From Edaphochlamys debaryana (Eukaryota > Chlorophyta > Chlorophyceae > Chlamydomonadales), in the NCBI GenBank assembly GCA_016858145.1, contig JAEHOE010000142.1, positions 186,001 through 250,000 of the forward strand: a stretch of DNA of 64,000 nt, in the 5' to 3' direction. Under the pieces are notes generated by a model. That model had not been told where the DNA came from, searched no databases, and was given only the letters and a program-made list of their open reading frames with translations. Position numbers and translations under genes: made by a program. Positions 1-10,146 of this stretch are shown here, piece after piece (within the stretch, counting starts at the first letter, position 1; each line of letters starts with the position of its first letter).

Positions 1-1172
1 GGAGGCCCTAGGGCGTGACCCGGCACCATGCCAGCGGAGGCGCCCTGAGGCCTCAGCCGTTGCTGCTGGCCCAACGCTGGCCCCCCAGAGGCCCATTTAA
101 GCTTGAGTACAATAGACCGAGCCGCCTCCGCCAGCCGGTTCTCACCGCTCTATGAGGGCAATGTCTGCGCCAGGTTGGTGCGCGCGCACCCGGACGGCGG
201 CGTCCATGTCGTCGGGGATGCAGTCAATGTAGTGTAATCTACAAGGTCAGAGGTCAACGATAGCAAGCCCCGTGGCGTCTGGGTTGAGAAGCAGCGAATG
301 GTCGGCTGAGTGCGCCGCCCGCAAAACAGCAGGGATAGTTTGATAGCACGCTAGTAACCGAGCATCAACGATATAGGTATGCCTCTCGTGGGTCAAGCTT
401 GCGCCGCGAAAGTTTGTGCTGGGAATGCACCTTCGCGCCCAGCGCAGTCGCTCGGCAGTGGAATGCAGGATGTAAAACTTGTTTCATATGTAGGTTACTG
501 CAGTTGCGAGGGCAAATTGGCGGGGTGGGGCGAACCGCGATGCCGACCGAGCAGCATCCCCGTGCGGCTCGGCCGCGCATGGCCTCCCTGGCAGTCGGTA
601 CTGTTGATAACATGAGCGGGGGAGGGGGAAAGGACTGAGGGGTGACCTTGGGCGACAGGCGCGGCCCGCCGGGTTAGCTTGCCGGCTGTCGGGTCCGGCA
701 TGCCACTCTCCGCCATCTTTGCCCGAGCTCTCGCTGATGCATCTTGTGCAGAGGCAGGACAGCTAGCTCTCCCATGAAGAGCTGGTCGCGGGTCCCCCCC
801 AACGCTCCCCAACTACCCAAGCCTCAAGGCGGGCAGCTTCCACCGCCCGTACCCACTTGGCCCTCACGGCCAGTGGATAACTGAGCACACTGTGCGCTGT
901 ACTGTGTGCACGTCTTGGCCAGGCCGGGGTGTGGTTCCACACATTACGCAACTCACGGGATGAGGCACCCTGCGGGAAAATGAGACGCCGTCGACTCCCC
1001 TTCGACTCTGTTGTGCTTGACTTTCTTGTGTATTTACGGCTGGAACTCGTTGGACGCAATTTTGACACTTACTGAACGCTTGCCGGCATTCACAGTGCAA
1101 GTCACCCTGTTGTCGCGAACTTCATTCATCTGGACCCTTGCTCGGCTCTAAGTATATGTACTAAGTATACAG
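1..1172. other. upstream non-coding region of the Patched-like gene
   Basis: I see no exon series here with matching splice sites and phases. The short open frames on both strands look random. The stretch presumably holds the promoter and 5' UTR of the gene starting at 1173, but no convincing TATA box or other promoter element stands out. Confidence 0.4.
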
Positions 1173-4100
1173 ATGGCTGAACCATCGCAACAAGCGGGCG
1201 GAGGCGCTTTGGCGTGCTGCCATGGGCTGTCGAGCGGCTACACGAGGGGAATCTTGAGGGTGCAACGAACCCTCGAACGCTGGACGGGAGAAACTGGAGC
1301 GTTCGCGGCGCGTCGGGTGAGCTTCGGGCCCTTGACCGACCACACACATGTCGTGCTACCCATCAGCGACGGGCCCTACCCGCATTCCCGCACGGGCGGA
1401 GAGGCCCGTTGGCCCGCACTGAGCGGTGCTTGCGCTTGGACAGATCCCTCCTGTAGAAACTACGGACGCTATGCTTCACACGGATACAACTAGCTGTCTA
1501 ACCTTTGGCCCCCACCTTCCTGCCGCCTCCGCCTCCGCAGCCGGTCCTGGTCACGGTCCTCTCTGTCCTCTTGGCGCTCTTATGCGGAGCGGGCTGGCTC
1601 CGATTTCGGATTGAGAGCTCAGGGGATAAGCTATGGTGCGTGTTCTAGGGGCTTCGGTCCGTCTGAGAGGAGACACGCAGTCACAGCGTGGGCCGGGGGC
1701 ACGCGCGCTCAGTGCAGAACCTGCCCACGCAGTTCACACGCGGGGTGCCAGGGCCCGGAGGCCTGGCTCACCCTCTGTCTGAAGTCTTGACATACACCAA
1801 TGCCTTTGTTGCTGTAGGGTGCCTCAAAACTCAAAGGCGAAGACCGATGAGAAGTGGGTGGAGGCCGAGTACGTGAGCGGAGGGGGCTTCGCGCAGGTGC
1901 GTCCCCGTTGGGCCGTGATTGGAGCCCAGTAAGATGGAAATGGCTCGGGATGCTTGGCAGTCAAGCTGCCTGAATGCTGTCAGAGAGGTAAGTATATGGG
2001 CTGATATGGTCCTTGCCCGACCCACATGGATCCTTCCCTGTTCATGACCTTGCTCAAAGGCCTTGCTGACTTGCTGCTGCCATGCGCTTGCGTGCTCTTG
2101 CAGTTCCTAGCAACGGTCCACCCCAGCCGTACGACGGTGTACGGCAACAATGCACTGCAGCTAGCGGTGCGCTGGGCTTAGCTGGGGTCGACGAGTACGG
2201 GAAGCTCAACAAGGGGGGCGCAGCATGTGCCGTGACGGTGTGTGGGGGGTGCGGGGTGATGTGGGTCGGCATGCCGTACGCACCTGCCGGTGAAACCGCT
2301 GTGTCCTTCTCTCCTCTTCAATGCCCCCGACCCTGGCAGATCTTCCATGAGGCCTTTGCCGTCGACACGGCAGTACGAGCGATAACCGTCAGTCATGGCG
2401 GGAAAATGTACGGCTGGAGCGATGTGTGTGAGCTGAACTTTGAAGGGCAGTGCAAGTACGGCGGTCCGCTCAACTACTGGTCCATGAACTTTACGGAGTA
2501 CCTGGCGGCGGTTAACGGCTCGGCAACCGACCCAACGGCCGGCAGCCGTGACGTGCTGATCTCAACCGTCAACATGCCCACCTTCCCCGACGGCGGGTGG
2601 GTACGCTGAAGTGGCGGGTCTGATCTCCGCTGGTCCCGGCTTCACCACATGGCCACCCCTCCTCATGCCCTGCCTCTTGCCTTCCTTCCTCCTCCACCAC
2701 TCTTGCCCCTCTTGCCCCCAGGTCCGTCTCTACGCTCTCCATATTTGGGGGCATCACACTCTCCCCCCTGCTTGGCACTGTGCCCCCCGGCGCCCCGCCG
2801 CTCTTCATGTCGGGGGCCAAGGTGCTGGCCTGCGGCTACGGCCTGCGGGACGGACTGGGGGACGCCACGGACAAGTGAGTACGACAGTACGACTGCCGTA
2901 CGATGCACGTGCTATGAACGCGAGATCGAAGCTGGGATCGCCCGGCCGATGTGGCGCAGGTGGTACAACAAGTTCCTTGACGTGCTGGAGGCCCGCGCGG
3001 CGTCATCGTCTTACGCCTCCCTGTCGTACATTGCCGGCAACAGCGTCGATACCGAGATCGGGCGGTCCGTCACCGCGGATCTGTACCTGATCGTGATCTC
3101 TGTGGCCATCTTCGTGCTGGTCGCAATTATGGGCATGAGCCGGTGGGGGAGGGCGGCGGGGGACAAGGAGGGTAAGGCGCAGCTGTGTGTCACCTGCCCA
3201 CTCTACACCCCACTTGACACATCAGCTGTATAGCGTGTACCCTGCACACAGGCTGCCCCAGTTTTCTAGCCTGCCTGCTGCCCTCACGCTTCCACCCCCC
3301 ACCCCCCACCCCGCACCCCCCACCCCCCACCCCCCACCCCCCACCCCCCCACCCCCCACCCCCCACCCCCCACCCCCCACCCCCCGGCCCCAGGCTCCAC
3401 TCCGTGGCCACGCGCTCCTCCCTGGCGCTGCTGGGGGTGGTGTCGTCGCTGCTGGCCATGATCGCGGGCTACGGGCTGTCGCTGCTGTTCGGCTGCGCCT
3501 TCACCACCCTGTCGCAGGTGGGTGCACGGGCCGAGGGCGGCGGGCGGGGCGGCGGGGCGATGCGGATGCTGCGGGAGTGAGGCGGGGGCTCACTTCTACG
3601 TGTGCGGCTAGCAGTCGCCCCTCGCCCCCTCGCTGACCACACCATCATCCCGTGCCGTACCGCCCCCGCCCCCGCCCACCCGCCCTCGCCTGTACGACAG
3701 ACGCTGCCGTACGTGCTGCTGGGCCTGAGCGTGGACTGCATGTTCATCCTGACCAAGGCGTACGACGGCCTGGTGGCGGCGGATCCGGGGCTGGCGCTGG
3801 AGGAGCGGCTGCGGCGGCTCATGGGCTCCGCGGGCACCTCCGTGGTCATCACGCTGCTGGCGTCGGCGGTGGTGGGTGGAGGGGCGTGGTTTAGAGCGAA
3901 GTGGCAGCAACTGCGCCCTTGCCTGCATTGCTTACCTGCATGGGGCTCTGCATCCTCCTCCTGTTCCCTTTCTGTACCTCTCTCAACCCTGACGTGTGCC
4001 CCGCTTTGCCCTCCCAACCCCCACCCTCAGGCCTTTGCGCTGGGCTCCATCTCCGAGATGCCCGCCATCCGCTGGTTCAGCGTGTACGCCACCATGGGGG

Positions 4101-7100
4101 TCATCTGCATCCTCGTGGCCACGGTGGGTCGATCGCGAATTGACTGCAGGGCCGGGAAAAAAGGGGTCGCCAGTCGAGGTGCTGAACAGCAAGCCACGGT
4201 TCCCTGTCCCACGCTCCTTCCAATCGTATCCGTGTCATGTGTGCTTGTCCCAACGCCCCAACGCCCCAACGCCCCAACGCCCCTTGCAGCTTACCTTCTT
4301 CGCGGGAGTGTTCGTGCTCACGGAGCGGCGTATCGCGGCCAACCACGTGGACTGCTGCTGCTGCGTCGTCTCCGCCAACCCGCCCGTGCCCACCGCCGCG
4401 CAATGCCTCCTCTCCTCCGACTACGCCTCACCCGAGCCGTCCATAACCTTCGCCCACCAACCGCCGCCAACCGCCGCAACTGCCAGCTACCAACCACCGC
4501 AGCCCGCGCAAGTGCCATCGCGCGGGCCCGTGGCCGAGGCGGTTGAACGGTCGGGCAGCGCCGACGCATCTACTGGCGGTTACGACCAGACAGCTGGGGC
4601 GGTTGCAACGGTAACAGCAACGGACAACAGCCAACGACCGTACAGCAATGGGTCGAGCGGCGGCTCCTCGGGGCGACAGGCGCGTCTCGCATGGGAACAG
4701 GGGAGGGAACGGTCAGCTTCTGTCTTGACTCTTGTTCTACACAATGATTGCGACCTTCCAAACCCTTCCGGTGCAAGACCTTCTACCCCTGGTGTTGCCG
4801 TCCCTTACCAATTGCACCCTGGCTCCCTCTTCCTTACCTCCTTCCATTCCTCCTCTTGTGCAGACCGCCGGCGGCGCCGTGCCGCCAACCGACGAGCGCG
4901 GGGCCAAGGGTGGCCCGGACGACGGCCTGGCGCCGCGCCCGTCCATCCCCTCGGCCTTTGCGGACCACAGCGCGCAGGACGCCGCCTTCGCGCCCTCGCG
5001 CTCCCCCACCTCCGCCGACATGCACCCGCAGGGCCAGGGCCAGGGGCAGGGCCAGGGCGACGCCTCCAAGGGGCTGGGTGTTGTGGAGGAGGAGCCCAAC
5101 CTGATGAAGAAGATATTCGCCAAGTACTACGTGAGCTGCGTCAGCGTGCGAGGGGGGTTGAACGTATGGGGCAGCGGTTGCCGGGGCTGCGGTGTGATGC
5201 CCAATGTGAGACCGTAGTCGAGGTCGTCGGGGGCACAGCAGGCAGAAGTAAGAGCCTCGGCCAAGTACTGTATGAGCTTACACACCATGGGGAGCCCCCG
5301 GCCAGCCTGGAGACCCTTCCCATTCCTTCCCTTTCTGTCCCCTCGGAACCTGCCTCACCTCTGCCCCCCACCTGCTTCCCTCCCCTCCCCACCCCAAGGC
5401 CCCCGCGCTGACCCGGTGGTGGGTCAAGGCGCTGGTGCTGCTGGCGTTCGCGGGCTGGGCGGTGCTGTCGGGCGTGGGGGCGCCCCGCCTGGAGGAGGGG
5501 CAGCCGCTGTCGGAGCTGGCACCGGACGACTCGTACCTGCAGGTGGGGGCGGGGGAGTGTGTGTGGGGGGGTCTGGGGGCGAGGGAGGGAGGCGTGAGAG
5601 GCGTGGCTGGGATTGGACGGGGTTGTGTTCTGGTGCACGGGCGGTCGAACCAAACACGCTCTGTCTCTCTCCTCCCCACCCTTCCCCCTGCCTCCCACCC
5701 TGTACCCTGCCTCCAGGGCTACGTGGCGGTTACGGAGGACACGTTCCAGCAGCAGATCGGCTCCCCCACGGAGCTCTACTTCCGCTGGGTGGACCCCTCG
5801 CGGCCCCAGGTCCAGGCCGCCATGCTGGCCGCCCTGGGCACCGCCCTCGACAACAGCTACGTCAACTCCACCGTATCGGCCTTCCAGGGCAACTGGCTGA
5901 TCGAGTTCACGCTGTGAGTATCCCAATCGTGTTGAACTTCTGCATGGTTAAGTTTGCCGGATGCGGATGTCCTGCAGCACGGACCGTGCTTGCTTTGCGA
6001 CTAGGGCTGTCATGCAGAGGGTGCCTGGTGGACCCAGGCAACCTCTTCTGAACCCTGTCCCTCGTCTTCATCCCCCTCCCCCGTCCTTTACCCCGCAGGT
6101 GGGTCCAGGACACGCACCCCAACGTCACGCTCGTGCCCGGCTGCGCCAACCCCTTCCTGGGGCGCGTGTCGGGGGACCTGGGGCTGTTCGTGCAGCCGCG
6201 GCCCTTGGCCGGCTGCGTGCCACAGGCGGACTTCTACCCGCTGCTGCACGAGGTGAGCGCGCACGTACGGCGTGTACGGCATGTACGGCAGGGGCTGGGA
6301 ACTGTCGGAGAACGCGCAGTTGATGGGTGTGGATGGGTCATCATTTTCTCTGCGCGTGGCCGCCAGGGGCTGGCGGTGAGATGAGCTGCCTTTCAACCAC
6401 GCGTCCCGCCCGTAGTTCCTGGCGATCGCACGCGGCTTCCAGGACGACATGCGCTGGTCGTACCGCCTCACCCTAAACGGTACGGGCGTACGGCACACGG
6501 ACGTGGCAAGGACGCTGACTCTAGTCTGCCCGTATCCCCTGGCATGCATTCCTGGGCATCCTTGGCGCCTGCATCCCTCCCTGAATCTCCTCTTCGCCTG
6601 CCGTGTGAGATCCAGGCACTGCCGTACCCAACATGGTGTCGTCCAGCCGCTTCCCGCTCATCCACACGGCCGCCGCCGACAACGGCGCGTACGGCAGAAA
6701 GTGCATCGGTGCCGTACGCCGTACGGAGGACGACATCAATGATGGGCCCTTCGCGGCCGAGAATGCGTACGGCTATCCGGATGACGTGGCGTTCATGCTC
6801 AACGGTGAGCCACCACTCCTGACGGTTTGCGGAAACTTCTGTGCCCAAGAGGCCTCAGCCCTTCACCCACCAAGCCTGCACTAAACCCCTCCGTTCCTCC
6901 CACCCGTGCTTCCTCCCTGCCATCTTCCTGCGCTCAACTCCTCCACTCTTCCATTCCTCCGTTCCTCCCTGCCCTCCTGTTACGCCCCAGGCGACTACAT
7001 CTTTGCCGAGGGTGATGCCATCCTGGGGTCCATGACCATCGAGTACATCCTGGTGGGTGCCTGGTGCCGTGCGTGCCGTGCGTGCCGTGCGTGCCGTGCG

Positions 7101-8677
7101 TGCCGTGCGTGCCGTGCGTGCCGTGCGTGCCGTGCGTGCCGTGCGTGCCGTGCGTGCCGTGCGTGCCGTGCGTGCCCTCGCCACTCGCATGCTGCTCATC
7201 CATAGAGTACATCCTGCTGGGTCGGTCGGTCAGGGGCCACGGCTTGCCGGTGCAGGCTTGCTCGCTAAAACGTCATGTCTGTGGGCCGACCCGTTCATCA
7301 ATCCTCCCTCCCACGCTACCAACACCTCTCGCCCTCCCCCCTCCCTCCCGCACGCAGCTCGCCGTTGCCGGCGTGGGCCTGGTGCTGTGCCTGACGCTGC
7401 CCTCGCTGCGGGCGGTGCTGTTCATGATGCTGGCGGTGGGGCTGGTGGACTTCTTCCTGGTGCGTGGGGGGGGGGGGAGGGGTAGGGGAGGAGGGCGAAG
7501 GGAGGGGGAAAGGGGGAGTTTGTTGCTGAGCGGGATTGCGCCAACGCCAGGGGATGGGGGAGCGGATGGGGGAGCGGCAGAAGTAGGGGCACGCGTGGGG
7601 CATGGGGCATGGGGCATGCGTGAACGGTTTCATGATACGGTACCCGCTTGCTGACTCGACATGCTGTCGTCGGTCCCGCAGTTTGGCGAGATGTTCATCC
7701 TCGGCATCAACTTCAATCAGGTGTCCATTATCAACATGTAAGCTACCAGCTTGGGCCAGAGTCCTGCCGCTGCGCAAGCAAGCCTGGCCGTCAGAGCGCG
7801 CTACCCCCCAAGGCCCCCATTGACCCTGGCCCTTCCCTCCCCCCCGCCCCCCGCTACATCCCCAGGATCATGGCCACGGGACTGGCGGTGGACTATTCGG
7901 TCTACTTCGCACAGCGCTTCGTTGCGGTGGAGGTGCGTGGGGCGGGGCGGGGCACGTGGATGGGTGGGTGAGCCTAGGTACGGGCCTCGCCGCGTCTGCC
8001 CTCGTGATCCTCCAGGCCGACGGCACGCTCAACGGGCGCATGCCCCTTGCTGTTTCTGCCGTACACACAGAGTGCTGCCGTACACGACACGTGCACACAC
8101 ATTTCCCACCCCCGAACCGCAGGCCGACGGCACGCTCAACGGCCGCATGTCCCTGGCGCTGGCCGACACGGGCTCCTCCGTGTTCGTGGGGGGGCTCACG
8201 GCGCTGGCGGGCACCATCCCCCTGGCCTTCAGCTCCTCCACCATCCTCCGCACCTTCTTCGCCCTCATCTTCGGAACCATCGCCTTTGCGCTTCTCATTG
8301 GTGAGGCGGCCCCTGCTGGTGTCCGGCGACCGGCCTAGCAGCATGGGCTTGGCCTGGCTTGTAGGGGAGTAACCTGTTGGTTGCGCTCATGCTCAGCTTC
8401 GGCCTGGACTGGTGGCTAGGAAGGAAAGGAGGCAGATCGGCACAGCACGACGGATGCGGCAAGGCCGCATGTTAGGCCCGCCTCACTCGCTCAAGCCCAC
8501 CTCCTTGCCCCCCCCACCCCCACCGCAGGGCTCATGCTCATGCCCGTGGTGTTCTCGCTGGTGGGGCCGCCGCCGCTGCGGCAGGGCGCCGCGCAGGGCG
8601 CCCGCGTCAGTCCCGAGCAGGAGCCGGGGGCGGCGCAGGGGCGGGGGCAGGGGGACAAGGGGGTGGAGCTGGTGTAG
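1173..8677 (+). CDS. Patched/RND-type sterol-sensing-domain membrane protein (23 exons, 1103 aa)
   Basis: Exons: 1173-1316, 1541-1635, 1818-1896, 2104-2166, 2340-2596, 2722-2874, 2960-3142, 3394-3517, 3701-3871, 4031-4123, 4290-4610, 4864-5130, 5399-5542, 5717-5913, 6099-6252, 6416-6479, 6616-6804, 6991-7052, 7358-7459, 7682-7737, 7866-7932, 8123-8300, 8529-8677. All phases close. TM1 (residues about 49-70) is followed by the Patched-like sequence DKLWVPQNSKA, a large extracellular loop, then a five-helix sterol-sensing block (about 285-470). TM4 carries GLSVDCMFIL, so the first acid of the family GxxxDD is kept and the second is Cys. A low-complexity cytosolic linker (about 480-645) precedes TM7, a second extracellular loop, and TM8-12 with GLAVDYSVYF. 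This is the Patched/Dispatched/NPC1 layout; members move sterols or lipidated cargo using a proton or sodium gradient. The substrate is unknown. Least certain boundary: exons 11/12 (donor at 4610). Confidence 0.85.
3293..3386 (+). repeat. CCCCAC-type pyrimidine microsatellite in Patched intron 7
   Basis: A nearly pure run of CACCCC/CCCCAC units lies just upstream of the acceptor of exon 8 (3394). It extends the polypyrimidine tract and is likely length-variable between strains. Confidence 0.85.
4251..4282 (+). repeat. four perfect CAACGCCC repeats next to a splice acceptor
   Basis: Four head-to-tail copies of the 8-base unit CAACGCCC end directly before CTTGCAG, the acceptor of Patched exon 11 (4290). 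This is an intronic short tandem repeat in the polypyrimidine position. Confidence 0.9.
7064..7176 (+). repeat. 9-bp minisatellite (GTGCCGTGC, about 12.5 copies) in Patched intron 18
   Basis: Perfect head-to-tail copies of GTGCCGTGC start 11 bases after the donor of exon 18 (7052). The period is a multiple of three, so several frames stay open across it, but splicing of the flanking exons (6991-7052 and 7358-7459) closes in phase without it. Confidence 0.92.
8012..8047 (+). repeat. partial duplicate of the start of Patched exon 22 (pseudo-exon) in intron 21
   Basis: The acceptor CAG plus the first 32 exon bases, encoding ADGTLNGRM, appears at 8016-8047 and again at 8123-8154 with two mismatches. 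The downstream copy continues into the conserved transmembrane exon; the upstream one degenerates. The copies are 107 bases apart, so using the upstream acceptor and reading through would shift the frame. Confidence 0.85.
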
Positions 8678-9494
8678 GACCGGGTAGCTAGATGCAGGGG
8701 CGACCCACTGGGGGGCGCCATCCCCACTCAGTCGGGCGGTCAGGAACTAGGTAGGCATAGGGGGCGCCCCACAGGGCCATCTGGGACTGGGCGCGTATAC
8801 ATTACGTAATGGCAGGCTTTTGGCATCACAGGGCTCGGCCGTTGGGCAGGCCTATGTCAGAGCTTGGGCCGGAGCTCTGGGGACAAAAGGCGCGCGAGCG
8901 GGAGGCGGCAGCAGTTGCCGGTATTCTTGATTGGCGCATTGCTCGTTCTGAGGGCCTTGGAATGGGCACATGTTGCAGAAGTCGACGTGGACTGAATTGG
9001 GTTCAAGTGCTTGGACGCCTCCAAACCGGGGCAGACAATGGGGGTGAGGCAGGGCTGGCGCCTTGTGAGAGAGGCGCGCGGGGCGTGGATGCAATGGGAA
9101 GGGGCAATTCTACATCTGGAATCATACATCGTTCTTCATGAGCTGTCGGGGCTGTTTACTCCGTGACTGGGTGTCCAGGAACACCCTCGTTAAGCGGCTG
9201 GACCTCGTGATGTTGTGTTGGGGCGTGGCAGACCGTATGAATGCATTCATTCCTCGGTGGGGGTGTCAGTTAGGGGCCTTCACAGAGCCCAGATCTTAGG
9301 GGGTGCACAACGTGTGCCCCCATGTGTTTCGGCGCATGGGAAGCATGGCACTGCAGGGGTGGAGTCGTACAAGAGGTGAGACGGGCTGCTTCACGGTCGG
9401 CGGCATCTTTGATAGAGGCTGCGCCGCGGCAGTGTGTGATGTGAATGCCAACGTGGACATGCAGGAGCGGACAGAGCGGGCAGGAGCCTGATAG

Positions 9495-9499
9495 TGTAA
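9495..9499 (+). terminator. candidate TGTAA polyadenylation signal, Patched-like gene
   Basis: First TGTAA that I see downstream of the stop at 8677; it implies a 3' UTR of roughly 0.8 kb. TGTAA is the usual volvocine poly(A) word, but it is short and could be chance. Confidence 0.5.
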
Positions 9500-10123
9500 C
9501 ACGGATCCATCCAATCCATTACACAGCAACTCTTGCCTGTCCTTGGGGCCAACCTGCCCACACGCTTTCAAGCCCCATCATCCAATCCATCACGCCCCCG
9601 TACACAGTTGTCAGCTCAGCGAACTGCAATTCAGTCGAGCTCACTCGCCGCATCTGCCTGTCCCTTTCCAGTGCGACCCCACTCCCCACCCCCAACGCAA
9701 GCCAGACGCTAGCCAGAAATCGGTCCAGGTGCTCTTCTTCCTAAGCTCAGTCTACATCCGTCCACAACTATAACAACTATAGAGCTCCCAACTCCATGCG
9801 ATGTTCGGACTAAAAGGGTGAAGCATGCATGCCAGCAATGGCGCGAGAGGGGTACGGTGGGCGCTAGGTCACACCCACAATTCAAGGTACACCAGCGGAC
9901 AGTGGCCGCCAAAGAAGTTAAGATGAAAGCTACAGCATACGGGAAGAAGTTCCATCGGCTGCAGGTCATTAGAACCCGCCCTAACAACAGGTCCTCCTGG
10001 GTCATCCGATCCTAGCAACACCAGTTCTTCTCCCGCCTAACCTCAACCTCACGTGTGTCCCGCCGTCTCCAACACCTACTCCCCTACCGCCCAGCCGTAG
10101 CGCATCACACTGACTCTTCCTGC

Positions 10124-10128
10124 TTACA
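10124..10128 (-). terminator. candidate TGTAA polyadenylation signal, orphan gene (proximal)
   Basis: TGTAA on the minus strand lies only about 20 bases past the stop at 10147. A more distal one lies at 9519-9523 and would give a more typical 3' UTR. Confidence 0.35.
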
Positions 10129-10146
10129 TTAAGCCCCTGCTTTTGC

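Larger units (their letters stand above)
8678..10146. other. convergent intergenic region, 3' UTRs of two genes
   Basis: This lies between the stop of the Patched-like gene (+) and the stop of the orphan gene (-). A plus-strand TGTAA at 9495-9499 and a minus-strand TGTAA at 9519-9523 sit about 20 bases apart, so the two transcripts may end almost back to back. I see no further gene. Confidence 0.5.

Noticed and set aside
3996..5411. 471-codon continuous open frame through several Patched introns
   Set aside because: Exons 10-12 of the Patched model lie in other frames or end at good donors; this frame loses the conserved TM segments.
7057..7654. Open frames reading Cys-Arg-Ala, Cys-Val-Pro or Val-Arg-Ala repeats
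   Set aside because: They are translations of the intronic 9-bp minisatellite; the flanking Patched exons join in phase without it.
3996..9494. A second transporter gene starting in the linker region
   Set aside because: The second half (from 5399) continues the Patched fold in phase, and both halves are needed for the 12-TM family layout.
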